Assembly: GCF_043290135.1 (NCBI RefSeq)
Contig: NC_134710.1
Coordinates: forward strand, 252,514,092 to 252,578,091
DNA: 64,000 nucleotides
Source: Rhipicephalus microplus
Lineage: Eukaryota > Arthropoda > Arachnida > Ixodida > Ixodidae
Direction: 5' to 3'
This document shows positions 30,828 through 43,670 of the stretch, piece after piece. Made by a program: the position numbers and the translations under genes. Position 1 is the stretch's first letter. Every line of letters starts with the position of its first letter. Below the pieces are notes generated by a model. That model ran no database searches, was not told the origin of the DNA, and worked only from the letters and a program-made list of their open reading frames with translations.

Positions 30828-32165
30828 TGAAAAGATAAACAACTCACCTTACGCCCTATCTCTCCCACAAGAAGGAAAAGAAAATTTATAAAAAGAGATC
30901 GATAAAATAGAAAATTTCATACCAGGCGCACTCAACGTCCTGTTGAGTAGAGATATCGCACAATTCAACTGTCATTCGCGCTAAATAGATGCCCATCTGT
31001 GCACGCATGAAGCTTCCACGTGCGCGTGATGCATCATTGAACAAATGACGTGGCAAGCTTAAACAACGCTATCGGGCCCTCTGTCTTCTTTATTGAAAAT
31101 ATAGACAAAAAAATAATGAGAAACTGAATAAAAATATGATGCAATGCGCATTCAGTTCCTTTTGTAAACCTGAGTCTGCAAGCGAGAGGACCGTACGCTT
31201 GCAAGGAAAAAGGAGGTTTGTATTTTGCGCCACTATTCTTTCTATCGTATTCGCTCCAACGCCCTTTTGCACGGAGCCTTTTTAAGGGCTACTTATGGCG
31301 TCGTCGAAAGGCCACAGGAAGACGGAATATCAACAGGATTCCGTCCAGGCAACCTCGGCATCCACACCGGTGCCCAAGCAGCAGCAGGAACCAAGAAAGC
31401 CTGCGCGCTTGAAAAACAAAACCAATAGAAGGTGACCGGCAACCATGACACCGTCATCGACTACCATCCTACGAGCGAGGAAACGAGGCAAAACAGACTT
31501 TCCTCCTTTCGTGCTTTGGCTGTGACTTCTTGCAAGGGACACACCAGCTTTGTTTTTTTCTCAACGCCTGTGGCCGCACAGCAAAAGGCAAAACACGCCC
31601 CTCCAGTTTGCGCGTGCCTTACATCCTCGCCAGCCCCAGCCCCTGCAGTGTTCCCAATGCCACCATATTAGGCACGCAAGCGCGACCTGCTCGCGAGACC
31701 AACCGCGCTTGCGCTGCGGCGTCATACATGCCAGAGACCGTGTGCAGCACAACATCCACGCTGCCAAAATTGTAGCGGAAAACAATCCGCAACCAAGCTG
31801 CGCGTCACTTCTCGGCAGCTCCAGCGCAAAGCTGTGTTCTTCATGGTCTCATCTGACTGCACCGCGACTTGCCGCCAAGCCTTGTTGCCGTGCGAAAAGT
31901 TTCGCTCTTTCCGGAATCACCTTGTCGGTAACAGCGGCGTGGCCCCTGAAGCCGTCCTGCGATCTACATCGAGTGCACCGTCGTCTCCACGAACACAACG
32001 AGGGCTTCGTTCTCGTCTCAACCGGCTGTGGTTGTCGTCACTACGCACTCAGTGACGACGAAGACACCACGTGCTTCATCGCATCTACTGGCTGCTGCCG
32101 CCATCTCCAAAAGTTTGATGACCACGCCCCCCGCACCCTCAATGCCACCGGCCTGCGCCGGCCTC
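30828..32165 (+). repeat. Repeat family X, copy 3 (right arm)
   Basis: The plus-strand frame 31550-32176 has 208 open codons with CSQCHHIRHASATC, an intact C-x2-C-x4-H-x4-C zinc knuckle, followed by RCGVIHARDRV. An upstream frame starts ATGGCGTCGTCGAAAGG near 31297. It ends abruptly at about 32165 where the other two copies continue. This is the best-preserved gag-like piece of the family. Confidence 0.7.
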
Positions 32166-32985
32166 TCGACAGATGAGTGGCGTTTTCTAACAATTTAGTA
32201 TGTGTTAAGTAGAACTACTGGTATTTTTTTCTGTTTTATGACAATGTCAACCAGCGAGAGGTCAACGATGAGCCACTGTGCTTATTTGCTTGTTCTAAAT
32301 ATTACAGAAAAATAAAGAAAACCTGTGGTGGAGGGGGGGGGGGCGCTGTGCGATTACTATACGGCACGCATCACGAAACGTGCAGCTTTTGCTGTTTCAT
32401 GCTGTGCATAATTTGTGTTGCGTAACAAGTTTTAGTCGACATGTGCCAACCTATACCTTGATTGGGCAGTCTTCGACTCGGGGAAATGATAAGCTGACAT
32501 TTTTCTATTTATGACCAAACGTGATCGGTGAGTTACAGCCTTGTCTGTCGCGAAACATTTAACCACCACTCGTGTAGCCGCCTTTGTTTTCGCTTCATTT
32601 TCTTATTACGTTTTAGTACCATGGGTTTCGTGAAACATTAGTCTTGTAGCTCGGCTCAACATGGCTATCAGTGCAGTTGATGTCACTGTATCAATGCGCA
32701 CGAGACACCACTCACTTCGCAGACGGGTAACTGGCTTGACGCTTTTCAGTTGCTTTGCCTTTAGGATTTGTGTAGCCCAAATACTCGCCAAAATGTTCGT
32801 GAAAATAACGTGGCAGAATTGTTGTCGCGAGTGTACAAATCAATTGGGACAGCGGGATGCATCGTAACACCTGTGCGATATAGAAGCCGAATCGCAAAAC
32901 AAAAAAATTGAGTTGGTCACTTCGTGTTTGAAATCTTTACCAGAGAAAGACAATTTTTGCGTCGTCAGGAACCGGGTCTGACGAG

Positions 32986-35586
32986 TTGTGCGATGGAGTA
33001 CACCATAGGTAATATCTTCGTAGAGCGAAACATCTTTAGAGCACGTTGTGGCGGTTGTGTTCTGTTTCTTTATGTCTTAATTTAGCTAGTTGCCTTTGGA
33101 AACGATGGGGAATATTTCACATAGGCCGTACAACTTTGAGACAGACTACTTGACGAAATGGACAATATATCACTCTTCAGCCAATCAAAGGCTCGAATCC
33201 GCTGGGTGCCTCATCGGCAGAATAGTCAAGAACCAAGGTATACGTAAACTAGTAACGTAACTTCCATACAGATTCATAGGTCCTTTAGTCGGCAGCTCAT
33301 TGCAACCTTCGCCATCTACGTGAGAAGGGTTAAACTAACAGCAATCTAAAAATAAAATATGACATCGCCAACAGAAGCAGAAGCGACATAGCGCATTTGG
33401 CCTAACTGGTGCGAAATTTAAGTGTTTTTACTTGTCGACTATTTACATGGTGTTAAAGCGTATTTTATTTATGGCTTGCTAATTCACTGAGTGAGAAAAA
33501 TGGAAACAATTGAAACACTGTGCTAAGAAAGCAAAACCATTTGATTAGCCAAATGACCTACTATAAAATACAATATGCACAAAAAAAAAGCTTCGCAGAG
33601 GCACTTGTGAGTCAAGTGTTCACATAAACAACACTTCGAAAAGCTCACGTTGCCGAACCAACAAACTTCTCTGCAGTGACACAGCAGCTTTGAAAATATA
33701 GCTTTGCCAGCCGTACAGTACCACGTTTTGTCGCTTAGCGTGGCGCGTTCACCGTCACAAAAGGCGAAAATGCACCGGCCGTGTGCCAGCAAAAGCAGTC
33801 ACATGAGCGGCTATCTACACATTCTAAAAGCTAGACAAGTTCTGCAAGCTAGTACATACTAGTCGCACGTAAAAATAGGACAACGACAGAGGGTGCGCAC
33901 GAAATTACCACGGATACAAGAGCAATGCCTCATTGATCTGTCAATGTGCTGAACCAAAGGAGACCACGCCGATCTGAACGTAATCTCCGAGAGCAAATCG
34001 CCTAGATGCCACCCCTTCCCCATTTATGGCGCTCGGTGAAAATTGGAAAAATTTGACACAATCAACAAATTAGCCAGGTATTAGATACACCGTAAACTGA
34101 AATTATTTTGATTATATAATTACGACCATCTGAAGAAAAATTTGTATTGAGCTTTTACTTTTGGTTGTTTGTCTTCTCCTCAACATTTCTTGTTTTAATC
34201 GTCGGTGTACGTTGATGCCAGTGGCGAAAGGTTTGCGAATGTTTTGTTCGAAAGTTCTTGACCTATGTAATTTCACCAAGCATGCACTATCTTCGCTGTC
34301 ACGGCGCCGCAGTCTAACCAAACTCCACGACTCTGAAAAGAAAGAGCATTGTGCTGGCATTTGAACTTCCGCGCCGCTTTTTGAGTACCAGCCCCACCAG
34401 GCTCAATTTTATTCATGTTGGTGGGCAATATACCAGTTGCTAACAAGGGTTTATGGAAGGTCGAACAGAAGATACCCATTAGTTTTTTTAACAACTCACT
34501 GATACCGCCATCGCGAAAACGTCGCAACTGTTCGCTCACGCACGGCCGCAAGTACAGGTGGTATCGCTGACACAACACAAACAATCCCCACTGAAAAACG
34601 AACCTAACTATTACAGTTCAAAAAAATATTCTAAGTTTAAAGGGCGCCAGCACTTGCTTTGCCTGCTTGAATGGCTGTTCACATTGTTAGGCTTTTTGTA
34701 ACAGAAAGAGTGCCGATAACATACCACACCAGCCACTCTCGACACGTTCCCGTCGTCGCATATTATTGTATTTGATCCTGATCAGATGCAAACCTTTCAG
34801 GACGTCTCGCAGACGCAGTATTCAAGACAAAATTCAGCATGCCAGAACGAACACAAAAAATGACTGCAACCGTACAATTCCTTTTCATGGAAACACGGAG
34901 CATTGCACGTTCGAGTGGGTTACCAGACACGGGATGACTCCACCCGCTATGCAATGTGGCGGCGACCTGGCTAAAGATGTATCTGCGGACTTGGGCGCGT
35001 TGTAAAACGAGAAACCAATGAACCGATTATCTTGGCCAAAGTTAATCCCTTCCATTCTCCTCCTTCTCCCTCGCTTCTGTTTCTGCAAAAAAGAAAGAAA
35101 AAAAAAGGTGTTTCATTCAACACTCGGTTCTTCCAGGTGGTCTCCCTCCTAATGTACAGACCGAGCCTAACGCTACTTGGGATCGCCGACCGGATGAGAG
35201 CCGGCGCTTTCAGCTTGGTATGGCTAAAGGTAGGAGCAATCATATCACAACAACATTTTTACCCGACTATGTGATTATTAGATCCATTTTCCTAGGTTAA
35301 GACTGATGGTTTATGCAGTGCGGTAAATACTCTTGGCAAAAAATGGCGTAGGTGCGTGACTATCGTCTGTTGTGCTCTGCCAGAAAACGTACACTGTTTC
35401 TTCGCTGGGCCGCACAAGCACCAATGCGGCAACGTCTACGTATGTGCGCTTACGGGCTGCCCCCACCGGCCGTGCGCGTAAGACACTTTCCGTAACCCAC
35501 AAAAATTTACTTTCGTAGGCTTTCATAACTTAGGGCACACGATTGACAGTTATAAAGCAGGGCATACCTGTAGGCCCAACAATTGT
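32986..35586. other. 2.6 kb without recognisable genes
   Basis: No domain, splice-supported exon or known repeat is seen. The region is AT-rich with A/G-rich runs near 35090. It may be unique host intergenic or intronic DNA. Confidence 0.45.
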
Positions 35587-35810
35587 ATTGTAACCCGCTA
35601 CGGTGGTCAAGTGGCACTGGCCTGCTGAGGGAAACGGCGCGTGGTCGAATCGCGACCACATATTACATAGAGGCCAAAATGGTTCAGCCCATTGTTCCTA
35701 ATTTTTAACTAGGCGCACGTTAATTACCCCCAAAAAGTCAAAATTTCCGAAGCCCTTCTCTACGGCATCAAATATATTCATATGGTTGTCAGACCCAAAA
35801 TTTAATAATC
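35587..35810 (+). repeat. Old diverged tRNA-derived SINE
   Basis: ACCCGCTACGGTGGTCAAGTGG, GGTCGAATCGCGACC and a tail with GGCGCACGTTAATTACCCCC and AAATTTCCGAAGCCC follow the SINE layout with many changes. Confidence 0.72.
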
Positions 35811-36335
35811 CTAATGCCATTCTACTAACTGTCAGGTAAGTTTCTCGAGCATTGACATAGCGGATTGAACTTTCAATACGGCCAAATTCATGCAAAAGTG
35901 AGCATGGTGGTGGTAGTGGTTACAATGAAGAGGAAAAAGGCACCTAATTTCTGTCTGCCTTCAGGCGACACGGCGCAGTGCCTTATAGGGGTGGGGGGAA
36001 GGAGGGATAAAAAGAATAGAAGGAAAGTAGAAGCAGAAGAAGACAGCCAACGAGAGGAAAAAGAAGGAGATAGGAAAGTGGGGATCCGGTCGAAGCAGTC
36101 CAAGGGCGGGGTGCCACAATGCGAGAGCTACACGGCATCAGGAGACCGCGGAGGGCGAACCAGTCGGCGGGAGCTACGCTGAAGTCGGAGATCGCGAGGG
36201 CACAACCGTCCAGCTTGAAATCCTGCGAGCGAATCCCAAAGTGAGCATGCACAGAGTTTCGATTCAATTCTCTCGCAAAAGTTTTGATTCATTTCTCTCG
36301 CATTTTTCTCGCTTTCATTTCTCTACGCAAAAGTT
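35811..36335. other. Purine-rich stretch, probably LINE 3' UTR-like repeat
   Basis: GGTGGTGGTAGTGGTTAC, then GGAAAAAGGCACCTAATTTCTG and a long A/G-rich run (35990-36080). The 3' region of the I-like LINE near 40930-41050 has a similar purine-rich character. The assignment is tentative. Confidence 0.35.
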
Positions 36336-36500
36336 CACATGATGAAACGATTAATCAATGATGCGGGAAGGGTAAATTACCCTACTTTCTCTTCTCCACT
36401 TTTTCGCTAAAACAAAGAAAATGAATACATAGAGTGAGGGTAAAAAGAAAGGAAAAGATGTTAGCGTGCGCACTCGGTGCCACATTTGAAGCCGTGTTCG
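36336..36500 (+). repeat. Fragment of repeat X 5' region
   Basis: GATGAAACGAT...GTGCGCACTCGGTGCCACA resembles the joined flanks of Gypsy-2 (14580-14691 with 20379 on) and 30808-30935. Confidence 0.5.
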
Positions 36501-37038
36501 CACGCATGAAGATTTTGGTTTGCTATACGCATGTGCACGAGACAAAATGTAGAACCAATGATGTCGCAAGAGTAAACGACGGCCATCTTTTCCTTCTTTT
36601 ATTTCATCTCCCCAGGCAAAAGACGTAAAGAGCAAAAAGATTATGTCATCAGCAATTTCGAGGTGGTATCTCCCTTTTAGTAATGACTGAGTGCTTTATT
36701 AGGGAGATCGGACAAGATCTATCTCGCCGAATCATAATCGAAAGCTTCTGCAGCGCGTTAAATTTTGTTTGCTGCAAACTACGTTGGTGCGTCACTATCG
36801 GTCATTCTTCTCCGACAGAAAACATACTGCGTTTCTTCGTTTGGGCGCAAAAGCACGAATGATCATAACATTTCCGTATGAATGTCGCTATGCTAACGGG
36901 CTGGCGCCCACTTTCGACCGCGTAATTAACTTTCTTTAACGGATCAAACATCTATTGCGTGATATTTTATAACAAAGTGGCACACTTGTGAACAATGTAT
37001 ATGAGGAATAACATGATTTCCGTTAAATGCTATTATAA

Positions 37039-37251
37039 CCCGCCACAATGGTCTAGCGTTCAAGGCACTCGGCTGCTGTACCACAACTGGTGAGGTTTAT
37101 TTCAAGCGAGAATATAGAGGGAGATGAAAATGCTTCAAACCCTTTTGCTTAGATAAGGGGCACATTAATAACCACAAATATTTGAAATTTCCGAAGATCT
37201 CCTTAACAGCATCTCTCAATATTTTATGGACGTTAAACTTCAACAATCATT
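37039..37251 (+). repeat. Old diverged SINE (same insertion as 6378)
   Basis: It has the same boundaries and flanks as the copy at 6378-6590 and so predates the block duplication. Confidence 0.75.
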
Positions 37252-38840
37252 ATACTGAATGCTATTCTACTATCCGGAAGTAAACTCTGTTGAGCAGAGA
37301 TATCACAATATCGAACTCTCATGTGTGACGCATTGGCTGGACGCCAGACCTTAATCACCGGTTGCGTGACGTGGTGCCGAGCGGAGGTGTTGTCTACCGG
37401 AAGCCCAAGGATGTCACGGACATTAGGCCGAGGCAGAGAGAGGCATTCAGAAAACCTAACAGACGATTTTCAACATCATGGAAGATAAAAACGGATACTT
37501 CCGAACGATTCGTCGACGAGTTTCCGCTCGCTCGCTTACTCGTGAAATATCCGTTGTCAGCACCAATTGTTATCTACAGTGCGAGTGCCCTTAAAATACA
37601 AAAGCCTAATCCCACCCTGAATGTCAGCATTTTTTACGCCCAAATGACAGAGTCGCAATTGTTGCCCACTTCACCCGCTTCTCTTTATTACAGAGCCGTT
37701 TTGCAAGATGAGAGGGTGTTGAACCTCGTTGCCTTGCACGAACCAGGCGGGCGAACCTATATCGACGAGTGGTTGGTCAGCCTAATGCAGGCGACTAATT
37801 GGAAATAAGTGTGTCACAAACACACTTGGCACAATGCATTCGCTGTCTCTCACCATTTCTGCCGCTCACACAATAAACGTCCTGCAAGTTCAGCCGACAA
37901 GATCAACCCACCACATATGCCAACGAGAAAGGCGACAAGGTTTCGTAGAAAACCAGGCCGGTCTAGGAGTATTCTTCTTGCTTTGTAACAATGACCATAA
38001 TCTCTAATTCAGATGCTGGATAATGAACTGCACACAGGCGGCGCGCTCCTGTGTACTGACTAAAATCGTGTCTATAGGGAGCCCAGCAGAAAAAAAAAAT
38101 AGCTGTGACATCCGCCCGGCACGAAAGTCACTCATACTGACGGTAAGAGCAGGCGCATAAAAGTAAAAAAGGCGGAGAGCCGCCGTCTCCGTCGCGCCAG
38201 CCTAGCGTCAGCAGCCGGCATCAACTTACGGAGAACGTTCAGCCACAAGCGTGAGCGCGCAATAAAAAAGCGAATCGCCCAGCCTCTTTCCCTTCACCCC
38301 AGCTGGGCGCACAGCGTTGGTGGGACGTTCATCGTCGCCTGCATACCGTAGCATTTGTGCGTCGCCCTTTCATCCCGCTCTTTTGTGATGGTCGTTTTTG
38401 TAAAAGATGGTCTGAGACGGAAACACTTTCTAGTGCTATATGGCACACTTTATTCAAAATATTATGCATCTTTCTGCATTTGTACACACACTGCGATCTG
38501 CAGTACCATTGTTACTCTTTTGACTTCAATAAAAGAGTATAAACAACTTTCTGTTCATCACTTGTCGAGGTATGACACTGCGTCATGCACTAAATAAAGG
38601 GTAATAGTGAATGTGTGACAGCTTTCTGAAACACTGGCCTGTGTGTGTTCATGCTCATGTTCTACCAAACAAGTTGAACTGATGAACTGAGGAAAGCACG
38701 GTAAAAAAGAAACAAACCGAAGGCCGCGAGACAGAAAAAGATCAAAATTGAAAATTCATTGGTCGATCTTTGATTGGTGGTTGCGTAATTTGATGATGAA
38801 GATCAAGTACAGAAGTCAGGTGCAGAAGTCAGCCGGAGAT

Positions 38841-39084
38841 CCCCGCTGCGGTGGTCTAGTGGCTAAGGTACTCGGATGCTTACCCGGTCACGGGTTCGAA
38901 TCCCGGCTGCGGCGGATGCATTTTCGATGAAGGCGAAAATGGTGCAGGCCCGTGTGTTCAGATTTGGGTGCACGTTAAAAAAACCCAGGTGGTCGAAATT
39001 TCCGGAGCCCTTCCCTACCGCGTCTCTATTAATCATATGGTGGTTTTTGGACGCTTAAACCCCACACATCAATCAATCAATCGA
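38841..39084 (+). repeat. Full-length tRNA-derived SINE (same insertion as 12865)
   Basis: The head CCCCGCTGCGGTGGTCTAGTGG, a perfect B box GGTTCGAATCC, the full body and the AATCAATCAATCGATCG tail are present. Flanks GAAGTCAGCCGGAGAT and GAAGTCATTAGGAGAG look like a decayed target duplication. Confidence 0.92.
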
Positions 39085-39484
39085 TCGAAGTCATTAGGAG
39101 AGCATATGTCACCGACATTTGGTCACTCTTTTGATTATTAAGTATAGTTCTCATATACCAGCATGAATTTGTAACAGTGAACCATGACCAAGACAGCCAG
39201 TGTACTGCTTTGGAGGTAATGTACCAGCTATAAAAATCCCCATTTTCTAAAGAGCAATTGTTAGCAGTAAGAATAAACATTTTGAAATTCGTTCTGCACC
39301 ATTTCTTGACCCCAACTGCATGCTGACGTTCGCGAAAGAGATGTTCAGAGGTATTATTCATTTGGAGGGAGACTGACCTGTCCATCGCTACTTTGTGTAC
39401 GTCATACTTGACCTTGGCGCGCGTTTCGGCATTCACTTGAACAACGATGTAATGCTGATTAAAGGTAAGAGTAGGCACTCCTCA

Positions 39485-40919
39485 AGAGTTGGCTCACCGC
39501 GCCCTCATGCGCAGTGTGCGCTTACTGTATACAAACAACTATATTGTACGCACAGCGACTGCTTAGGCCATATAAGAAGGGAGCGATTGAGCTTCTATAA
39601 TTCGGCCATGATCTACCATACATTCGTTAATATTGGTCCCTTCACAGCTAATCAGGACATCCTGCATTTACTGAAATACCTACTTGCAAACCATCTAACA
39701 TTACTCTCGCGATTCATCTTATTGCCATCACTTAAATGAGTACTGAGACGAACCTTAGATATTTAGTGATTGTTGTCCTACACAAGGGAAATGGTTTCAA
39801 GAGGAGAGTTCTGTGTTGCCTTGGAAAGCGTCGCATTTATTTTTAATACCTCGACCTTTAAAAGACGCTTTCGTCTTCGATATCAAGTGGGTGGCTTCTC
39901 GGTGACATGACAAGGCAGTCTTACGATGCGGAAACTCGGCAATTCGCTACGTGCTTGCGCAGATAAGAGATCTGCTCATGGTACATATAAACGATGAGCG
40001 CATTGTCTTTATTGGCCATGACAGTGATTTCTGTCATTTAGGCTTCATGGAAGACTCCGCTTGAAACTTGGAGGAACCTTGTTGACTTGTCACAATAAAG
40101 TCCACTTGATTGCTTGCCATTACTCTACAACAAAACCTTTAAAATCAAAGTAACTACCTCATGCGTGCTGGCTGACTATTGTGTCGTAAGTAGTAATGCT
40201 ACTTCCATAGCACAATGTCACTTTTGCAATGTCTCTAAATTATCTCTGTACACCTTTAAAATACACTAAAGCTGAAAACATTTTTCGCGTATTAGTCAAG
40301 TACAATTTCTCAATCCAGGAAATACCACTTATATCGGGACTCGACGCTTGGTAAGTGAGAAAACACGCGAAGGGAAAAGTTGGGTGGAGATGCCACCTTG
40401 ATTTCGGGCAAAACCACACGACATCATGAAATTTAAGGACCTTTACTGGGTCTTACGTATCTATTAATTCAATAAAGCCAAGTATGATATCATTTGTCGG
40501 TGTGATGGACCTAAGATACGAAGTTTCAGAAATATTCATCGAGCCAATGTTGCGAAAATACAATACATTTCCAAATTTTGAATATCATACCATTTAAAAT
40601 TAACTTCAACCTTAATTTTCTCTGCTGATAGTAATCTTATGGCATGAGAGATCTCGGTTGTCAGCGTGTCAGTCTAAACTGAGACATTGGTTCTCTTTGG
40701 TGTACCGTGAATGAAATATTGCCAACTACTGGTGCAACAAGAGGCACTGCAAATACTGCTTTGAAGCAATATATTTGATTGTAAATGTTTTCAAAAGTAG
40801 ATTTTAAGTCAAGCATCAGAGGTTCTATGAAAATGTTCACTGACAGTTTAGCTCTATCACTTCATTGAACTTGGCCTCGTCGCTGACATTGTGTTCTAGT
40901 GACTTAACAGTGGCCATGT
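39485..40919. other. 1.4 kb without recognisable genes
   Basis: AT-rich; nothing can be named. Confidence 0.45.
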
Positions 40920-41085
40920 GTGTGTGAGAATTTATTAAAAGGCAGAGAGGTGGGCCTGAGATAGTTCGCTCTAGCCTGCCACTCTACACAGAGGATAATG
41001 GAAGGGGGAAAGAAAGAAGGATGAAGGGTGATAATGGGGACAAAATAGGTGGTGCGTATATACAGTAGCCACTTAGCATAGTACC

Positions 41086-41433
41086 CTACAGTCTAGTACT
41101 TAGTCCAGTGCTTTTTATAAAATCTAAAACAGCCTTTGTAACAGTTTTTGACACTCTTTGGTCGTTCATTGCTGACAGTATGTGGCTTTCACTCAATGGC
41201 GTTCGTCCGATGCTTGCCAACGTTGCAGTTAGCATTTTTCTTGCAGCCACATATAATGCACGGTCACAAAATATGTGAGCTAAAGTTTCGCGCACTTGGC
41301 AGCGCTCACAATTTGGGCTGTCCGCACGGCCGATTAGGTGGGTGTAGTCGCGAGTGAAGGCGACGCCCAGGCGAAGCCGGTGCAGTATATTAGCATGTCT
41401 TCGGCTGATTTTATCTGGAAGACGAAAAGTCAT
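41086..41433 (-). pseudogene. I-like ORF2 C-terminal Cys-His domain
   Basis: The frame includes RRHANILHRLRLGVAFTRDY and CERCQVRETLAHIFC (C-x2-C-x7-H-x3-C), the metal-binding C-terminal motif common to I-type ORF2 proteins. It ends at a stop at 41086-41088, followed by the 3' UTR. A one-frame shift from the RNase H frame lies at about 41430. Confidence 0.82.
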
Positions 41434-42131
41434 ACCGGGGTCTGTTTCCCACAGACGCTCCTTCCGGTGATCTGGTAGGACCAGTAAGTGGCAGCGTATT
41501 CGCGCATGAGCGATCTCAACAATGTGTTCACGTCGCTTCGTGAATACGATACTTTGACGTACATAGGAGCGTTGTATACTGCCGCTCTTATTTCGCTATC
41601 ACCTGTTTCGTTTCCAACCAGGCCGCAGTGTCCCGGAATCCATTGGAGTGTCATCAAGTGACCGCTCCTGTGTGTTAGGTCAAATGCTTGGACGATTCCT
41701 AACGCTAACTCGTAAAATTGGCCTCTTCTTGAGCAAGAATGGATAGCTTGAAGCACTGATGTTGCATCGGACACAACAGTCCATTTACGCAGTGCTTGGT
41801 CGTTCACAAAATTTATGGCTTCCTGTATAGCAACAACTTCTACAGCTGTCGAAGATGACCTGTGATCTGATTTGTACTTTCGGGAAATACCGAGTTGAAG
41901 GATCATGATGGCTGCAGCTGAGGTGGACGAAGTTACAGATCCATCGGTGTAAGTGTGCACAGAGTTGCTGTATCGGTCATCCAAATGTGCCAAGGTGAGT
42001 TGCTTGAGAGCAATATAAGAAACACGCGGCTTATACAAAATTCCTCGTATGTGAAGGCACACCAGCAGTTTAGTCAATGTCCGTGGAGGCACTGCAGAGA
42101 TTGTGGCAGTTGCAAAGCCTGAAGGTATCAT
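41430..42131 (-). pseudogene. I-like ORF2 RNase H domain
   Basis: All four catalytic acids are visible in order: Asp in YTDGSVTS near 42025, Glu in VEVVAIQEAI near 41830, Asp in VVSDATSVLQAI near 41780, and the final Asp in GNETGD near 41600 after QWIPGHCG. RNase H removes the RNA template after first-strand synthesis. The domain is intact although its neighbours are frameshifted. Confidence 0.88.
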
Positions 42132-42752
42132 GTGTCTATGCGTATCGAGGCATCGCGAATAGGTTCAGCCTGGTCGGTCCGCTTGTAGCGAAGACAACGG
42201 GTGCTGTGCTTGTCGGGTCAGCAGACGAAGGTGCACTCGAAGAGACTCACAGGACGTGTAAACCTGTATAAGGTAGGTGCGTGACTCCTCCGTAATGGCA
42301 GAGGTTGACGTGCACCGTGACAGGCCAAGGTATCTTCTCAGTGCTCGTGCCTGAAGGTTCTCTAAAGTACGAAGGCACGTTGACTGCATGCCGGAAAGTA
42401 AAGGTGCGCTGTACCGTATATAGCCCACAAATTATGCCTTGTATATTTGCAGAAGACTTTTCTCTGTAGGGCCCCATCTCAGTCCTGCTATAACATGAAG
42501 AACATACAGAAAACTGATTAGTTTGTTCCGCAACACAGTCACATGCTTTGAACAGGACAGGTTGTAATCAATGATGACCCCTGAATAGCGAGGATGCTTG
42601 ACCGCAGGAATCACTGCTCCGTTAGCGAAGATTGGGTTCCGCGACATTGATTTCTTCGTAAATGTCAATGCAGCACATTTTGCTATTCAAAGTTGCAGGC
42701 CCTGACGACGCAAATACTTAGATGTTACTGATGTGCCTTGCTGTAGCCTTGC
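42132..42752 (-). pseudogene. I-like ORF2 region between RT and RNase H
   Basis: Three short frames (42668-42432, 42477-42247, 42428-42165) carry the thumb/connection: KHPRYSGVIIDYNLSCSKHV, GLRWGPTEKSLLQIYKA, ENLQARALRRYLGL. Frameshifts near 42440 and 42260 and stops break it. Confidence 0.78.
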
Positions 42753-43670
42753 TCACAATTGTGGTCGCGTTGCTCCAGATGCCCATGTGCGTATGTCGTC
42801 CGCATACGCACTGATTCTGAAAACGTCGGGAAGCTCAGCTTCAAGGCCAATGAGTGCTATGTTAAAAAGCATGGGGCTCAGGACGGCGCCTTGTGGAACT
42901 CCGTGGCTTACGAGGTGCCTGGTCGTGTCGCCGTCAAAGGTCGACATAAAAATTTTCCGTCTTCTGAGACAGCTCACTATCCATGCGTGTAGTCGGCCAC
43001 CTACGCCGATGTCTTCAAGTGCGTCATGAATGGCTTCATGATGAACGCTATCGTACGCGCCTTTTATATCTAAGAAAATGGCCCCTACCGATCTCCGACG
43101 TTGTCTTTCCTTTTCAACAGAAGAAACTAGGTCTACAACGCCGTCTATAGATGATCCACCCCTACAGCAGCCATTTACAAAATCTGGTGAGCCGACATAA
43201 TTCTCGAGCAGCCATTTCAATCTTGCCAGCATCATGTGTTCCATCACCTTACCGATGTAACTGGCTAGGGCAATGGGTCTATAAGAAGACAACTCGTGTG
43301 AAAACTTGCCTGGTTTCAGTAAGGCCACTATGCGGCTGCACTTCCAACTCTCTGGGACAGTCGCCGTTTCCCACGTAGAGTTGTAGAACGACAAGAGAAC
43401 CTGCCTTGCTTCCTGGCTGAGGTGATATAGAGGCGAACAAGTAATTCTGTCAGGCCCTGGTGCGGACGAGCGTCGGGACGCAGAAATCGCAGCCTCAAGT
43501 TCGTGCATTGTGAATGGTAAGTCAAGGCAATTATCGCTGGATGGCGGTGAGGCTAAACACGAAGGTGATATCAGTGAGAAGGACATACCTACGAGTAAGT
43601 AGCAGTAATCTTCTGCAACCTCTTCTTCAGGTCGACCTTGCCTTAAAGGCAAATCTCCGAAAGGGAACAA
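42753..43670 (-). pseudogene. I-like ORF2 reverse transcriptase
   Basis: The 305-codon open frame carries RT motifs in order: SSAPGPDRITCSPLYHL, SYRPIALASYIGKVMEHM, AIFLDIKGAYDSVHH (motif A Asp), HGVPQGAVLSPMLFNIAL (motif B) and YADD at 42806-42795 (motif C). The catalytic residues are intact. Frameshifts at both ends separate it from the endonuclease and thumb. It would copy element RNA at a nicked target. Confidence 0.9.

Larger units (their letters stand above)
27685..32985. repeat. Large imperfect palindrome (arms ~2.15 kb, centre ~30.79 kb)
   Basis: The left arm is 27685-28492 plus 29388-30755; the right arm is 30828-32985 in inverse orientation. The centre spacer is about 72 bp. The left arm has an extra 0.9 kb (28493-29387) missing from the right, where the two sides join at about 32165. 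Matching landmarks are CACTCATC at 28490 with GATGAGTG at 32170, the C-run at 28320 with the G-run at 32333, and GTTGTTTATCTTTTCC at 30733 with its complement at 30833. Confidence 0.85.
36718..39480 (+). repeat. Duplicated block, copy 2 (no gypsy insertion)
   Basis: This is colinear with 6052-7394 plus 11986-13500. It preserves the pre-insertion site of Gypsy-1 (ACCA at 37994-37997). It shares the SINEs at 37039 and 38841 but lacks the truncated SINE found at 12500 in copy 1. A 148-codon frame (37362-37808) is open here but interrupted in copy 1, so it is probably not a gene. Confidence 0.88.

Noticed and set aside
35865..36182. 105-codon Lys/Arg/Glu-rich frame
   Set aside because: It translates a purine-rich low-complexity run typical of repeat 3' regions.
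37362..37808. 148-codon open frame in duplicated block copy 2
   Set aside because: The matching stretch in copy 1 (about 6784-7200) is broken by several stops and frameshifts, and no domain is recognised.
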